Shown here in pieces: positions 1-12,064 of a stretch of DNA of 64,000 bases. Numbering within the stretch: the first letter of the stretch is position 1; every line of letters begins with the position of its first letter. The DNA lies in contig CM034305.1 of the NCBI GenBank assembly GCA_019925795.1, forward strand, positions 69,986,573 to 70,050,572, read 5' to 3'. The notes below the pieces were generated by a model. It saw only the letters and a program-made list of their open reading frames with translations. It was not told where the DNA came from and searched no databases. The DNA comes from Dendrobium chrysotoxum. Its lineage: Eukaryota > Streptophyta > Magnoliopsida > Asparagales > Orchidaceae. The translations under genes were made by a program, and so were the position numbers.

Positions 1-1253
1 CATGGAATATTATGAGCTTTGAAATGCTTAGCACTGAATGCCTCATAAAATTTCGAATCCATAACTATCTTTAAGCTTTGGGTGATATTGCATATTTTCC
101 AGCCTTGAAAATCATTTTCTTACATCTTCATGATCTACTTTGAGCGGTTCATCCATCTAAATCTTGAATGCTTTTAAATGCATTTATTATTAATATTACT
201 GCATATCATTGAGGTAAGAGTACGATTGTAGTTTGTTAATGTTGCATGAAAACACATTCGAGCTGTTTTGAACTGCAGCCTTTAAAAATTCATTTTTTTA
301 AGCAGGTTTTGAGATTTGATGCACGTCATACTCCAATGCGTGTTTGGTTTACGCCTTCTCAATTGATGAACTTGTAGTTAAATTGTTGTTTCGAGATTTC
401 TGGTATTTTTATGTATATAGTTGGCCTCATAATTCAACGCTTTAAATACTGTGTATATCTAACTGGAAGAGATACTTGAGAGGGAATGAGATGAAGACTG
501 AGGGAAAAAGAGAGGGAGCAAAGAGAAAGAGAAAAATGAACACATATAGAGAAGACTCATCCTCTTCTTCATATGCACTAGGTTGAAAAATTACTCATGG
601 AAAACTTGGCCCTGGATGCTTCTCCAACTACTATACTCTCAAAGGCAGCTACGAATCTCAAAGTAATGAAAGAATCCCTCTCACACTATCACAACGGGAA
701 TTTATAAAGTTGCATGACCTACAGGACATGAAAAGAAGTTGCTAAGTAATGAGGGGCTGGAACGCTTCTTCTCATGATCACTCTAGTTGCCCCTTCTCCT
801 TCTCAAGTTTCTCTTTTCAGTTTCAATATGAGTGCAAGTTAGATGCATGATTCCTATAGGAGTGGCCTAAATGTAACTATCTAATTCTACGAGATTTCTT
901 CTCTTTGTACTACTTTAGTTTTGCATTCGTAGATCTATTTCATCTATATAATTGATATTGAGTTGATTTAGGAAGTTGATTTTGATCAAAAAAATGACAA
1001 ACTGAAAATCTAATTTATCGAAATTACATCCATTTTGCCATTGATATTGTGTTTCTAGTTCCCCATTACATCTCTCGGACTATTTCAATCATTTCATTAT
1101 TTCTGGGTTACAGTTCTAATATACTTGTTTTTAATGAATCCTTAATTTCCGTGCAAGAAATCATATAGTATCCTCAATTTCCTTGCAAGAAATCCTATCA
1201 TATCATATTAATTGCATTAGTAAACCCTAATCCTGAGTCATCCGATATTAAAT
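1..1253. other. AT-rich stretch without a recognisable gene
   Basis: There are no long open frames and no recognised protein similarity on either strand. The only structure I see is a short imperfect tandem duplication of about 32 bp at 1139-1203, two units that share the core 'gcaagaaatc'. A purine-rich patch lies at about 478-540. Confidence 0.6.
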
Positions 1254-1265
1254 TGGTATGAGAGC
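1254..1265 (+). promoter_or_regulatory. tRNA-iMet-type primer-binding-site-like motif
   Basis: TGGTATGAGAGC matches the usual plant retroelement PBS (TGGTATCAGAGC, complement of the initiator tRNA-Met 3' end) at 11 of 12 positions. A short open stretch beginning with ATG at 1345 follows (MTTLQQQLNEFLNKAK...) and soon stops. The same primer is used by copia-type LTR elements and by integrated plant pararetroviruses. I cannot tell which this was, and no LTR end is recognisable upstream. It may be chance. Confidence 0.3.
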
Positions 1266-4240
1266 ATTAGGTTATGTCAACATATCAAATAGACGGGGGT
1301 CTAAATATCAGACAAATTTAAAATACCGTGAAAGGGATGGAATTATGACTACTTTACAACAACAATTAAATGAGTTTTTAAACAAGGCAAAACAAATTTA
1401 TGATGACATTAATTTGGTTAAATTATGAATTGATAATTTGGAAGTCAATCAAGTTTATGAATGCAAACCTGAAGTGGATTCTAATCAAAATAATAAACAA
1501 ATTAAATTAGTTGGTAATTTTGGTGGTAGTTAATTTTGATAAAAAAATTAACAGTGATGCTTATAGAAATTATAGATGTCAAATTTTTGTCATATCAGAT
1601 GGCATTACCAAAGAAATATGAATTTTAAGTTATATATATATATATATATATATATTATGAGATATAAATAAAATTTTCAATGTATCTGATTTGACCTTAT
1701 TTTAAGATCATACTATCAATATTTTAAATTTGTCTCTCTTTTCATCTCTTTTTTATGAGTCAACATCTAATCCTCTATTAAAACTTCTATAAAGTTTATT
1801 CATGGGCTATTCTATATTACGAGATTATATTCATTGTTGATTGTAGATTCCAGAAATATCTTATTCACTAAAGAGACAAACATATTTATGATGATTCATG
1901 GATTACTTTATAAGAAGAATAAAATTTATTTAATAAATATCAAATACATGCTAAGCAAAATTTGTCCAAGCTGGGTAGATTAGAAGAAAATATGCATGTT
2001 TATTTTGCTAGAAGCATCATAACAAGTAATGATATAGAAATAGTTTATTTATTTTCATTCATTAGTTGCTTTATTTTATTTATTATTTCTATAATTAAGA
2101 ACATGCTAGTGATTATGGATGACAAAGGGTTGTATTTTTATTTTCTAACTTTAGGTTAATTCATATGATTCTGCATGATTTCAATTTTAATTCAATTTAG
2201 TTCAAATCTCAGTTCATCAAAGTCAAATATTTCCAAGCCAGATGGGATAATGTAGGACTTGATTAAGGCATATTGGTTTCAATTTATTTCTTTGGCTACA
2301 TGTAGTGGAAGAAGAATTGATTTGGGCTTATCTGGTTTTGATCTTTTCCCTAATCTAGTGCTTATGTTTTTGGGTGTTTTGATTTAGCAGTACTAGTTAT
2401 TATGATTCGATGGGTACTCAATATGAGCAACATATATGGGGTTGTTTTTAAAAATGTTTGTTATTGAGATTTTAAAATTGGGGATTCGTTATTATCAGGA
2501 TGATGACTTTCAATTTAAATCTAAAAGCTAGGTTATATCTTACCTTTGAGAAATAATTTAAATTTGAATTGGGTTCACCATATATACAAGCCTAGAGATG
2601 AGCAGTATATAAATAATTGTTCTGATGCATATAATTAACTATTAATTAACTTTGACTAGATAAATAAGATAAATAAGGGTTTTTTAAAAAAAATTTCTGA
2701 ACGACATTCTAATATTTGGAATAGTCTTTATAGTTAGCAATAAGAATGGTGTAGAATACATCTCCTATAATCAAATCATGCTCAGATGATGCAACCCCCA
2801 AGCTAATACAATCAGCCTTCTTGGGTCAAGTAGACCAAAGTGACCAATAATAGCCCTACAGTGGAGATCCAATAGTGACAGGCAATAATTTGATTATACC
2901 ACAGCATAGATCAATATGGTATGAAGATATTGATGATAATAAATCAAAGTTTTAATTGAAGTATATGGAGGAAACTAGCCCATTGCTAGGATGATGATAT
3001 GTGTTGTTGACGAGGAGAAAGAAGATCCTTTGGCTGGAGATACTTCTTGAGTAGCGGGAAGGAAGCATTCATAGATGATGTCATTTAGACAAGACAAGAG
3101 GAGTTGAAAAAAGACGCCGAAAAGTACAGTTCAAAGATGCAGAATACATTGCTCATAGTGCAGAATAAGAGGATCCACTATAATTGTAAAATTGTACAAG
3201 GTACAAGGAATGTCCACTGACACAGGCTTATACTTTGCTTGCAATAAAAATATGCTAGGTTCTGAATTAAGCAAAGATTGAGTTTTACACAAGTGCACGT
3301 GCCATTCAAATAATAAAGAGATGAGTGAAGTACCAATCCCATGAGGACTTGAACAATCCTATGATTACCCTAGAATTGTCTATGTGAACCACACAATTTA
3401 TCCTACCAACTGAATTAAAAAAAGCTTTATAAAGTTCCTACTGCAAATGTTAAAATGAAAAGTTATATGCATAAAAGTGTTCTGATTCTATGCTGGTGAA
3501 GAAATTCATATTTACAAAAATTAGACTCTTCTAAAATATGATGTGAATCAGATCTAATTCACTCCAAGTCTTTATCGAGCATGCCAAAGTTTCAAATTAT
3601 GCTTTAACTCAACTATAAAAATTTTATCTCCTTAGATTCCAAAGCCTTAACCAACATATGTCTATGCATGACTAAGTTTCATTTCAGCTCCCCTATTTGT
3701 TCGTTTATTCCTCCATCAATGTAATTAATCACACTTGATTTTAAGTTAGTGTGCGGACTATGCAAGAACTAAAAGAAGAGTGAAAGAATTGAAAACCGCA
3801 TTTAAATAATTGTAGGAATTAGAGTCTACTTAAGCAAAACATAATTTCTCACACAGCACAAGTCCAAAACTAGAAAATTAGTCAGTCATGAATTAACAAG
3901 TACACAAAATAGTTTCAATCAAGTAATAAAAACATGATACAAAAGGAGTTTAAGAGTAGATGTCACACATAAGTGTTTTTATAATTGACTACAAATGTTG
4001 TTTACACAAGAAATTGACTTCCTTTTTGTACTCCCTCTCTTTCACTATTATGCACAAGAAAAAAATGGCTGGCCCTCACAAATTCGACAAAACAAAAAAC
4101 TATTTATATTAAACACCATAACATACACTAGCATCGCAGCACTATGTGGGCTCCGAAAATTCCATTGAATGTGATCCCGACCTCTCCACGCCATCGGTCT
4201 ATTTTTCTTTTCTTGTTTGATGATGACGGTAGAGAGTTTT
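1266..4240. other. Gene-free AT-rich region with a TA microsatellite
   Basis: No coding similarity is recognised. A (TA)n microsatellite lies at 1630-1655. The 65-codon frames here (for example 1962-2159 plus and 4048-4245 minus) have random-looking composition and no recognised domain. If the motif at 1254 is a real PBS, the first kilobase may be decayed retroelement interior. Confidence 0.5.
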
Positions 4241-5435
4241 AACAAGATTAGGTTCCGGGTGAATTTTTAGAAGTCAGATTAGGTTTTAGATAATACACTA
4301 CCCAGAGATTTTGCCCTCAATTCATGAGGACTTTTTGATATGAGTTCTGGTTTCCTATAGGCGCAAGCCCCTATAGTTAATTACCCCTCCTGATAATAGG
4401 AGAGAACTTTCGATTAAGGCTAGTCGTTGAGGAGGTCACATAGGTTATGAACCTATTGTATAATAGCAATAATTTTAGGGTTTGAATTTGAGATTTGAAT
4501 TTATCATCATGATTTAGAAATTATCACCACAAATTTAAAACTGGTGGTGGGGGGAATGAAGACGAGCCCGATCAAGATCCCATGGTTCCGTCATCCCGGG
4601 TTGTCATAATCCCTGGTCTACTTAGTCAGAGGAGGTAGTCGACCCAACCTGACAGAATGCACCTTATCGGCAGCCATAGGTTGCTTCGTCCAAGAATACC
4701 TTGTAGACCTGGGTTGGTGTTTGTCTAAGGGGATATATCTGAATCCACCTTAGCTGACAGAGGGCTTTGTGCCTATCGACTATACCCTATGATTCATCGC
4801 TCAAGGGTTTGATGCCTTTAGGGAACATACGGGCTTTAACCGTGATCGTAATATAATGGTGTCATTTTGCGGCAAAACCACCCGATCAGAGGGCACGTGC
4901 CACGTCCCTAATGGCAAGAGACTATTTGAGGATGAATCTTAGCGATACACCCGACATGCATTCGCTCTTTGTGAGCTGAGGTTAATTTCAAATTTATCAC
5001 CCCCGACAAACGGTTGCGGGAGGTGGATGATTTTTAGTTTTAAAATTTTAAGTGATAGATTTTATTTCAGAGATTTGAAATTTTGTTTGATTTGAGATTA
5101 ACCCCTCCGATTGAGATTTTCTATCAACATGGCCATCATCGGGGGTAACGTTAAAGTCACTAGTATTTTCGTAGGAATTTAATAGGCATTTTGTAATTCA
5201 AGTCATGTCAACTCCGATCCTTCCGTGAAGGAGGATGAAACTTGAATTTAGACCCGCGCAGCATTCTCGGACCATTAGATTTTGAAATCGTATGCGGTGG
5301 TCAGAGCACATGCGGGTGTAGCATTTGACCCTGCACAGCATTCTCAGACTTTTGCATTTAGAAATTTATCGTATTTGTCGGAGCACATGCAGGGGCTTTG
5401 CACTTCAGTTTAAGGGATCATATTTAATACATAAG
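4241..5435. repeat. Repeat-like, gene-free segment running up to the duplicated block
   Basis: Base composition is more balanced than in the flanks, with several short GC-rich words and no open frame of note. It contains the 76-bp tandem pair annotated at 5251-5403. It continues without a visible break into the block that begins at 5436, which suggests one larger repeat whose left part is absent from the second contig. The type of repeat is not recognised. Confidence 0.4.
5251..5403 (+). repeat. Two-unit imperfect tandem repeat, period about 76 bp
   Basis: Unit 1 starts at 5251 (gacccgcgcagcattctcgg) and unit 2 at 5327 (gaccctgcacagcattctca). Each ends with a 'gagcacatgc' segment. The units have diverged, so this is an old duplication. 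No coding potential is seen. Confidence 0.6.
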
Positions 5436-6660
5436 GGGGGATTTTAAAATATTTAAATATGATCCATTGTGCCAGTGATTTTATTTAGAAAATTGTCCGA
5501 GATTTCACTTAGGGGTCTACGAACGTCTTATGTCCGCTTGTACATATGTTGCGGATCCGGTGGCGTCAAAGCTTTTTATATTTTAGTTATTGCATTTAAT
5601 TTATTTTAACTCCTCTAAGCGTCACTTAGCACAACTCGTAGAGGGTGTTTGCTCAATCGGCACTACTAGACTGTGCTCGTAGAAGAATTATCTTGCTTTG
5701 TGCCCGTAGTTTATTTTTACTACAGTAGTTTGTTACTTTATTTTCAGCACTTTATTTTTCCTGCAATAGTTAGTTTATTATTTTCAGCACTAATTTAATT
5801 ATATTTATTGATGTGCTGACTTTTGACTGTTTGCTTGCAGGTGCTCGTAGCCAGCAGTTTAGAGGACTCTCAGGTAGATGCAACTTAGACTACAATTGAG
5901 GATCTTAGTGAGCTTGAACTTGTTTGTTGGAGAGTTGTTGGAGAGAATTTTATTGTTTGGAGAGCTGCCATTTATTGGAGAGCATTAATTTGTACTTAGG
6001 TTGATTGGATAGTGGAAAGCATTGATTTATGCATTTTATTATTTGATTTTAAATTGCAGTTGGTTTGATTTGATTTTAAATTAGTTGCATTAATTAATTG
6101 AGTTGATTAGTTAAAATATTGAATTTTAAATTAAAATTTAATTTGTTCAATTTGATTTTAACTTGCTTATGTATTTTGAAACTATAAGTATGTTAAATTC
6201 AATTATTCAAATTAAATGATTTAATTAAATAGTTTCATTAAATGACCTTGATTTTTAATTAGTTAATTAAAGTTTTCAATTTAATTCATTAAAATGTTTT
6301 ACATTGGTTTAATTGAATTCAATTTACTGATTTATATTAATCAATTATTAATATTGAATTGGTTTAGTTTCAATCAGTTAGAGTTTAATTAAATGATATT
6401 TCATTTCAAAAAATTTGATTTAATTAGTATTTATGAAATTTTAGTTATAATTTGATTAAAGTTTGATTTTATATTAATTTATGAATTAGAGAGTTTCAGA
6501 ATTAAGTTTTATTTTGAATTAATTAAGTTATAGTTTTGATTTAGTTTAAATTTATTAAATTAATTCCATTTCAGTTAATTGAATTTTAAAATTTGACGTT
6601 TGGATTTAATTTAGAACTAAATAATTAGTGAGTTATTTAGTTAATTAGTTTTAAATTAAA

Positions 6661-6842
6661 TTTGTGTTTTCCAAAATCCACCTAAGTCCAAAAATTTTAT
6701 TTTTCTAAGTCCCGAATTTTTGAGTGAATTTCGGCAGCCTTCCGACGTCCCCTCCCCGATGCCGGGAGGTAAGGAGGGCATTTGCCCTTTCAAGTCCGCC
6801 CGGCCGGAAAGATAATTGACGGCTGAGAGCTTCGGGGCGTTG
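6661..6842 (+). repeat. GC-rich repeat module 1, copy A
   Basis: This module shares a core starting 'aatttcggcagccttccg' (6727), an 'aaggagggcatttgcccttt' segment and a closing 'gagagcttcgggg' with module 2 at 7001-7216. Both sit as GC-rich islands in strongly AT-rich DNA. It looks like an old direct duplication inside a non-coding repeat. Confidence 0.7.
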
Positions 6843-7000
6843 TCGGGCCCCAGAATTGATCTTCAGAAGCTTTGGTTGACGATGAATGGTTGCAGACGAT
6901 TGTCGATTGCCAGTGATTTGTTGCTGATCCCTTTTTTTATCATTTAATTTATCAAATTAATTAATATTTATAATTATTATAAATTAAATAATCATTTAAG

Positions 7001-7216
7001 CCTTTTCCGATTTTCTCAAAAATTTGGCTAAGTCCCAAATTTTTGAGAAAATTTCGGCAGCCTTCCGGCGTCCCCTCCCCAGAGCCGGAAGGTAAGGAGG
7101 GCATTTGCCCTTTGGGCTCGACTCGACCGGATCAAATCAACGGCGAGGAGATTGAGTCTTCAAGTCTTTAATCCCTCGGTTGGATTAACTCGACGACCGA
7201 GAGCTTCGGGGGACCG
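7001..7216 (+). repeat. GC-rich repeat module 2, copy A
   Basis: Second member of the pair described at 6661-6842, with its core at 7050 and the closing segment near 7200. The two units are separated by AT-rich sequence and are clearly diverged. Confidence 0.7.
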
Positions 7217-7319
7217 AATCAAACCCCGGGACTTCCTTCAAATCTTGTATTACTTTTGAACTTATGAAACATTCTCTCACCTCTCTTCTTCTTTTTTCAA
7301 ATATATGATATTATATTAT

Positions 7320-8160
7320 ACAGAGAGTGGGAGGGAGACGGGCATAGCCCGATCTGGATAGGAGGCGGAGACCACACAGGAGTTGGGCTGGAGGTCACGG
7401 GAGGTTAGGCCGACGGCAAGCTTGGTCGGGTCGGCGGCGGATCAGGTGGTTGAAGTCGGATCCGGCTGGTGGAGGCGGCTTAGCACGGGAATGGAGTCAG
7501 AGACGGGCGTTGGCTGTGCAAGCGGAGATAGCTGCTTTTGTTGTGTCGAAGAGGCGATGTCGGGCTTGGCTTGGTCTGGCCAGAGCAGAGATGGTCGACG
7601 GCGAAGGCAGGCCGGCGGCGGGTTCGTTCGGGCCTAGGGCACGGGTCAACTTTGGTCGTGAGAAGAGGCCGAACTGGGGCTCGGCGGTTGAGATCCGGCG
7701 AGTGCAGGCGGCAGGAGGCGACAGATCTGGCGACGGGATGTAGTCGGAAGGGCTTCGGCGGTGCAGAGAGATGAACACTGGTAAGGGCTCCTGGTTTTCT
7801 CTGTGCTTTCCTTCCTTTCCTCTTGTTCTGAATGCGTGAGAGACCAAATGGGAGGGAGCATTATTTTGTGTCGTAAGGAGCGGTTGTAGAGAGGTCGTGG
7901 GAGCAGTTTTAGCGAACGTGGGCGATCGAGGCTGAGGTGGAGTCGGTCGAGTGTGTAGGCCGACCCGGTTCACTGCTTACAGGTCAACACACTACAAAGG
8001 GTGGCGTTGCTGAAGTGAAGCACTGCGGCGCTACTGAATGTCTCTGTTCGACGCTGTGTCTGAATCGAGGTGTCTTTTCACTAGGTAATCGACCCAACTA
8101 CTACGTTGTGGCGTTAGGCCGATTTGGCGTTACGGCATTGTTGTTTCCTTGAAGTTGTGG
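7320..8160. other. GC-rich block with open frames on both strands, copy A
   Basis: About 840 bp are open in several frames on both strands; the longest is 158 codons on the minus strand (7497-7973). The encoded sequences are rich in Gly, Arg, Ser and Pro, contain no domain I recognise and look like the by-product of high GC content. A splice-donor-like GTAAGG follows an ATG near 7770-7784. It could be an untranslated leader or LTR segment of an unrecognised element, or a first exon of an unknown gene. No function is assigned. Confidence 0.4.
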
Positions 8161-8219
8161 CACTCTATTTCCTCCATTGCGACATTGTGCTCTTTATCAT
8201 TTCATAAAAAAATTAGGGT

Positions 8220-8360
8220 TCAGGAACCATGGCGCTCCACGGTGCCCCACTATGTGGTGCTGGAGCGCTGAATTAAATTACAAAAATCTAGAGATCAAGG
8301 CGCCGAGGCATTCTTCTCTGGCGCTGCAGCGCTTATAGCGCTATAATGCTTGATGATGCA
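8220..8360. repeat. Segment rich in GCGCT palindromic words, copy A
   Basis: Short words such as 'ggcgctgcagcgc' and 'agcgctat' recur within 140 bp. A diverged stretch of the same flavour lies at 31610-31780 in the second contig, beyond the duplicated block. Probably part of a dispersed non-coding repeat. Confidence 0.4.
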
Positions 8361-9552
8361 GCACCGCAACACCGATGTCCTTTTTCCAAAATTGCGCCCC
8401 TTTTCCTAGAATTTCTTGCACAATTACGATCAAAGGAGGGATTTCACAATAAAACTGATACAAAAATAATAACAACAATTTTCACTAATAAATTCCAAAA
8501 GATTAAGTTATTACTTATCCTTAAGTAATTTCAATGCACTTGCGATTATAACTTCTTAAGTTCACTAAATTGCAAATTTAGAATTATTAAAAGTAAGATA
8601 GTACTTCACTGAGCGATGTTAATTGTAATAATTTGGTGATTAATAACTTTAATTAATACAATCATTAATAAACATCCCAATTCATTATTGCAATTAATAT
8701 TCTTACTAAACTCATCTAATAAATATGTACGTACAATGATTGACTAACATTATTAGGTTGAACGGTTTTGGATTTAGGAAAATTTTCATATTCATTTAAT
8801 CTTCCTATTTAATTACAAGCTTCATTATATATTATACTTCCTACAATCCTCCTTAATTTAATTTGCTCTCAGATTGTTTAGGTAGAGTTAAAATTTTGAG
8901 GTATCAATTTTCTATATTATAATACTCATTTTTATTTTCTTTTACGCTATATTTTTATTTATTTGTTTTTAATTTTTTTTCTTTCACTTTCAAAGAGTAC
9001 GAACGTAATGATATTAAATACCTGATTATCTCTCCCCTTAAAGAAAACTAAGTTAGGATCAATTAAGGATTATTTGCAAGGAATTATGATGCGATAATTA
9101 CAAGCTTATATTGAACTTTCTAATTAATTTGATTATTACACTTTTCCTAAATTTTAGTCACTCAAATCTAAATTAAGTAGCCAAATGCTTCTGAGTGCTT
9201 TAGGAGTTAACTTTAGTAGGAATTATCAGTCGTAATGATTTCTCTTAGTTGCTGTTATAATTGTTTAATTTCTATTATCTTCCACTTTGTATGCAATTAA
9301 TCACCTTTAGTTTTGTATTTTTCTTATTTTTATTTTATTCCAATTTTGCAATTTTAGCAATTAATTTAAATAATCTCAAGTGCAAATAAATAAATATAAG
9401 GAACAATTAAAATTCTTAAGCAGAAAATAAAAGGGCATTAACAACATTGAACATAACATTATACTATAGAACAATACATTATACTATAGAACAATACACA
9501 AAAACTCTAAATAAATATATGAACACAACTAAAAATAAATAACAAACTAAAA
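8361..9552. other. AT-rich gene-free stretch, copy A
   Basis: I see no coding region or RNA gene here. The sequence is low-complexity, AT-rich and dominated by 'ttaatt' words. Confidence 0.5.
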
Positions 9553-9585
9553 TCATAAAAAAAAAAAATAACCAAAAAAAAAAAA

Positions 9586-9608
9586 ACACACACACACACA
9601 CACACACA
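9586..9608 (+). repeat. (CA)n microsatellite, copy A
   Basis: A CA dinucleotide run follows an A-rich tract; its counterpart in copy B is 22897-22919. Confidence 0.9.
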
Positions 9609-9886
9609 AAAATAACATAAATAATCTATTTAATCCTCCTCCTCTTCCTCGTATCCTGTTACTGCTATTGGTGATGCTGATGGTGCAAGCTATCACACGT
9701 CCTTTTTCTCCAAAGACTAGCCTACTCGGCACAGCCTCCTCCATATGTGCATATTCCATCCCCGAGAATGCCTACACTTTCTTGCAGACAGCTCTTCAGG
9801 TAGCTCAACGCACGGAAGGATCCATCCTACTGAAACTAAGGCTTACAGTTCAAAAGAAATGGCATGTTCGCATCTGACTCAAAGCG

Positions 9887-9906
9887 AGTATTTATAGAGA
9901 AACCAT
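9887..9906 (-). promoter_or_regulatory. TATA-box segment of the minus-strand retroelement, copy A
   Basis: On the minus strand this reads ATGGTTTCTCTATAAATACT, with a good TATAAATA box. The same 20 bases occur on the plus strand at 14391-14410. An ATG with a conserved start follows at 9759. Confidence 0.6.
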
Positions 9907-10560
9907 ACCATGAGGCTATTTAGTCTCCGAGGAAACATGCACATCAAAATTCATAAAGGATTCAAGGCAGTAAATTTACATTTACTCATGCTCTCTTTTC
10001 TAGTTTTTTATTTTTCTGACTGTTTCAACATAAGATGTTCAAAGGGTCGCATAAATCAGAGAACTAAATGTATACTCATGAATTCTTGTGCAGATGCCTG
10101 GTCACAGGTGTCTTGCAGGTTACTTCGAGTTGAGTGATAGGAGGACACACTCCATTCTCAGAATAGCTCATTCGAGGGACTCATTCAGGAGCTAAAATGA
10201 GGTTAGCACTAGAGCACACCGGACCATGACCGATCATATCCTCCAGGAAGTCGTCTCCGCCCATGGTAAGATGACCTCAAAAGTTCCTCTATCAGCTAGG
10301 CAAATCTTTATCCATCTAAGCTAGAGTCAAGACTTTCATGTACAATATGTTAAGGTGCCACAGACACACATTGCCCCCTTAAGGATTACCCTCTCACATA
10401 CGCCCGAAGAACACATTTAAACACTACTCGCCCTTCTAATTCAATAGGGTGACCCAGATCACTCCATCTCCCATCAACAACAGTTGGACAATACTCTCCC
10501 TCTTCTATCTCGATAGGGGAACTACCGATCATCATCTGACCCTATTTAACTCGACTTCTT

Positions 10561-11690
10561 TAGTCGTCGACTAGCTCAACATCAACGAGCTATCACTATA
10601 GATTGATGGGATAGCTATATACGAGGACATCACCCCTACATCTTTCTGAACCTTATAAAGGGGAGGGAAGGAAGAATGGGGCCTAGTTCTTCCTCCGAAA
10701 CTTCTTGAACTCTTTTTCTTAGAAGCACACATGTTGAAAATACAGTGGGAAGGGAAAAGTAAGCTAAAGATTTATAACCTCTTGAGAGGTTCAAAGAAGA
10801 AAGATATCCTCGAAGCGTACTACTTCTCTTGTACAGCTCAAGCTCCATAGTGCAGAGCTTCTACATTCTCCATTATTGTATTTCTGGCTTGGATAATGAA
10901 GATTTTATCTAAATTCATATCTCTATCGAACTCATCTACTCTCTTCATTCCCTACACTCGAGCTTCATTATAGTCTCCTCATCGGCTCTCAGTCTACATG
11001 TAGCGTAAAGTACGACCTGACATCATCCACCAAACAAAATAGGATTCAACACTCACCATCTTTATTACAATCGGCTCATCCAAGGCAATAAGCCGCTAAC
11101 AACACACGTTGTCCTCTCCTAGTTCAATCTCAATTCTCCCTCAATATTCTCATCTTCTTAAACTCCCCATTCCCTTCTACCTCAATTGCCAAAACTACTA
11201 ACTCAACAGTATCCGACTCTCCATCCATAGCCTTCCCTTCTACCTTTGTACCTTGGTTTCCTCCTCATATGAAACCATCATACCTCAATCGACTCTATCC
11301 TCAATATGGTCTCCCTTAACCACTCCAACACATAAGTAGCTACAAGATCTCCCATTTTCTCCAACCTCCATTCATGACCCCACAATCATCATTTTCTCCT
11401 GACTATACAGCTAACACCTCACTCATCTCTAATTTTATCTGCCACAATGACATCATCACTTTCCTGGAAGTGTGGGAGCCCATTTGCTTCAAATCAACAT
11501 GGTTTTTTTAAAAAGATTAAAACATCACAAGTTTAATGTTATGTTAATGCATGTTTGATCAGTCAACAGCATGGGCATCAACTTTGATGACCAAGTGCTA
11601 CTAGTAAACAAACCACTAGAAAGAGATCGATGTTGTCGAGATGAGAAAGAGCTTTCTAAGTTGCTTTCCAAGTTGTATGTCAAGACCATT
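10561..11690. other. Gene-free pyrimidine-rich stretch, copy A
   Basis: No coding similarity is recognised. Word use (many 'ctc' and 'atc' runs) resembles the adjoining retroelement 5' region, so it may be the distal part of the same LTR. A TATA-like 'cttataaagg' lies near 10650. It occupies the space where the 3' exons of the 4CL-like gene would be expected, and none are seen. Confidence 0.4.
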
Positions 11691-11692
11691 TT

Positions 11693-11694
<2 letters not shown>

Positions 11695-11772
<78 letters not shown>
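11695..11772 (+). repeat. Compound (TC)n(AT)n microsatellite, copy A
   Basis: A TC run of about 40 bases is followed by an AT run of about 38 bases. The repeat lengths and the junction differ slightly in copy B (25011-25087), as expected for slippage or sequencing error. Confidence 0.95.
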
Positions 11773-11774
<2 letters not shown>

Positions 11775-11993
11775 TCCATTCAGAAGAATAGAATGGCATG
11801 TCCATCGATTATAATTTTGAATGATTAAACTTTAAAATATTTAAAAGTTAAAATGTAGGTATTTTGATTTTTAAGCATTCAAAATTTGTAATGGATGGTA
11901 ACATATATAGTAGATAAGTGAATTTATTTTTTTTTAAATGAATATTAGTCTAAACTTTTTCTTTCTAAATCATCCCCCTCTTTCATTTTCCCC

Positions 11994-12064
11994 TACAAAA
12001 AGAACTTACCTATACGACATTGCTAACAGAGAAGGAGTTGATCGAGTACAAAAAGAACTTACCT
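11994..12064 (-). repeat. 18-bp direct repeat duplicating a splice donor, copy A
   Basis: The 18 bases TACAAAAAGAACTTACCT occur at 11994-12011 and again at 12047-12064, period 53. On the minus strand each copy carries a GTAAGT donor. The upstream one (GT at 12062-12061) is the donor of exon 2 of the 4CL-like gene, and the second is 53 bp downstream in the intron. It is present in both contigs. Confidence 0.85.

Larger units (their letters stand above)
9553..10560 (-). mobile_element. Retroelement 5' region (promoter plus start of coding), minus strand, copy A
   Basis: Read on the minus strand, this region aligns by eye with 13860-14600 on the plus strand. The shared features are a 'gggcgagtagtgt' segment, a 'gataaagattt' segment, a 'tacatttagttc' segment, an 'aaaaactagaaaa' segment, an identical 20-bp TATA-box segment (9887-9906) and a coding start with MEYAHMEEAVPSRLVFGE here against MEALNMEEAMSSIAVV there. 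The ATG is at 9759, about 136 bp past the TATA. Coding similarity fades after about 35 codons and the frame then runs into the CA repeat. It is probably the LTR or promoter and gag start of a decayed element. The family is not recognised from this piece alone. Confidence 0.65.

Noticed and set aside
7383..7973. Several overlapping proteins of 70-158 residues on both strands (and their copies at 20692-21332)
   Set aside because: They overlap on opposite strands, have biased composition and no recognised domain; GC-driven open frames.
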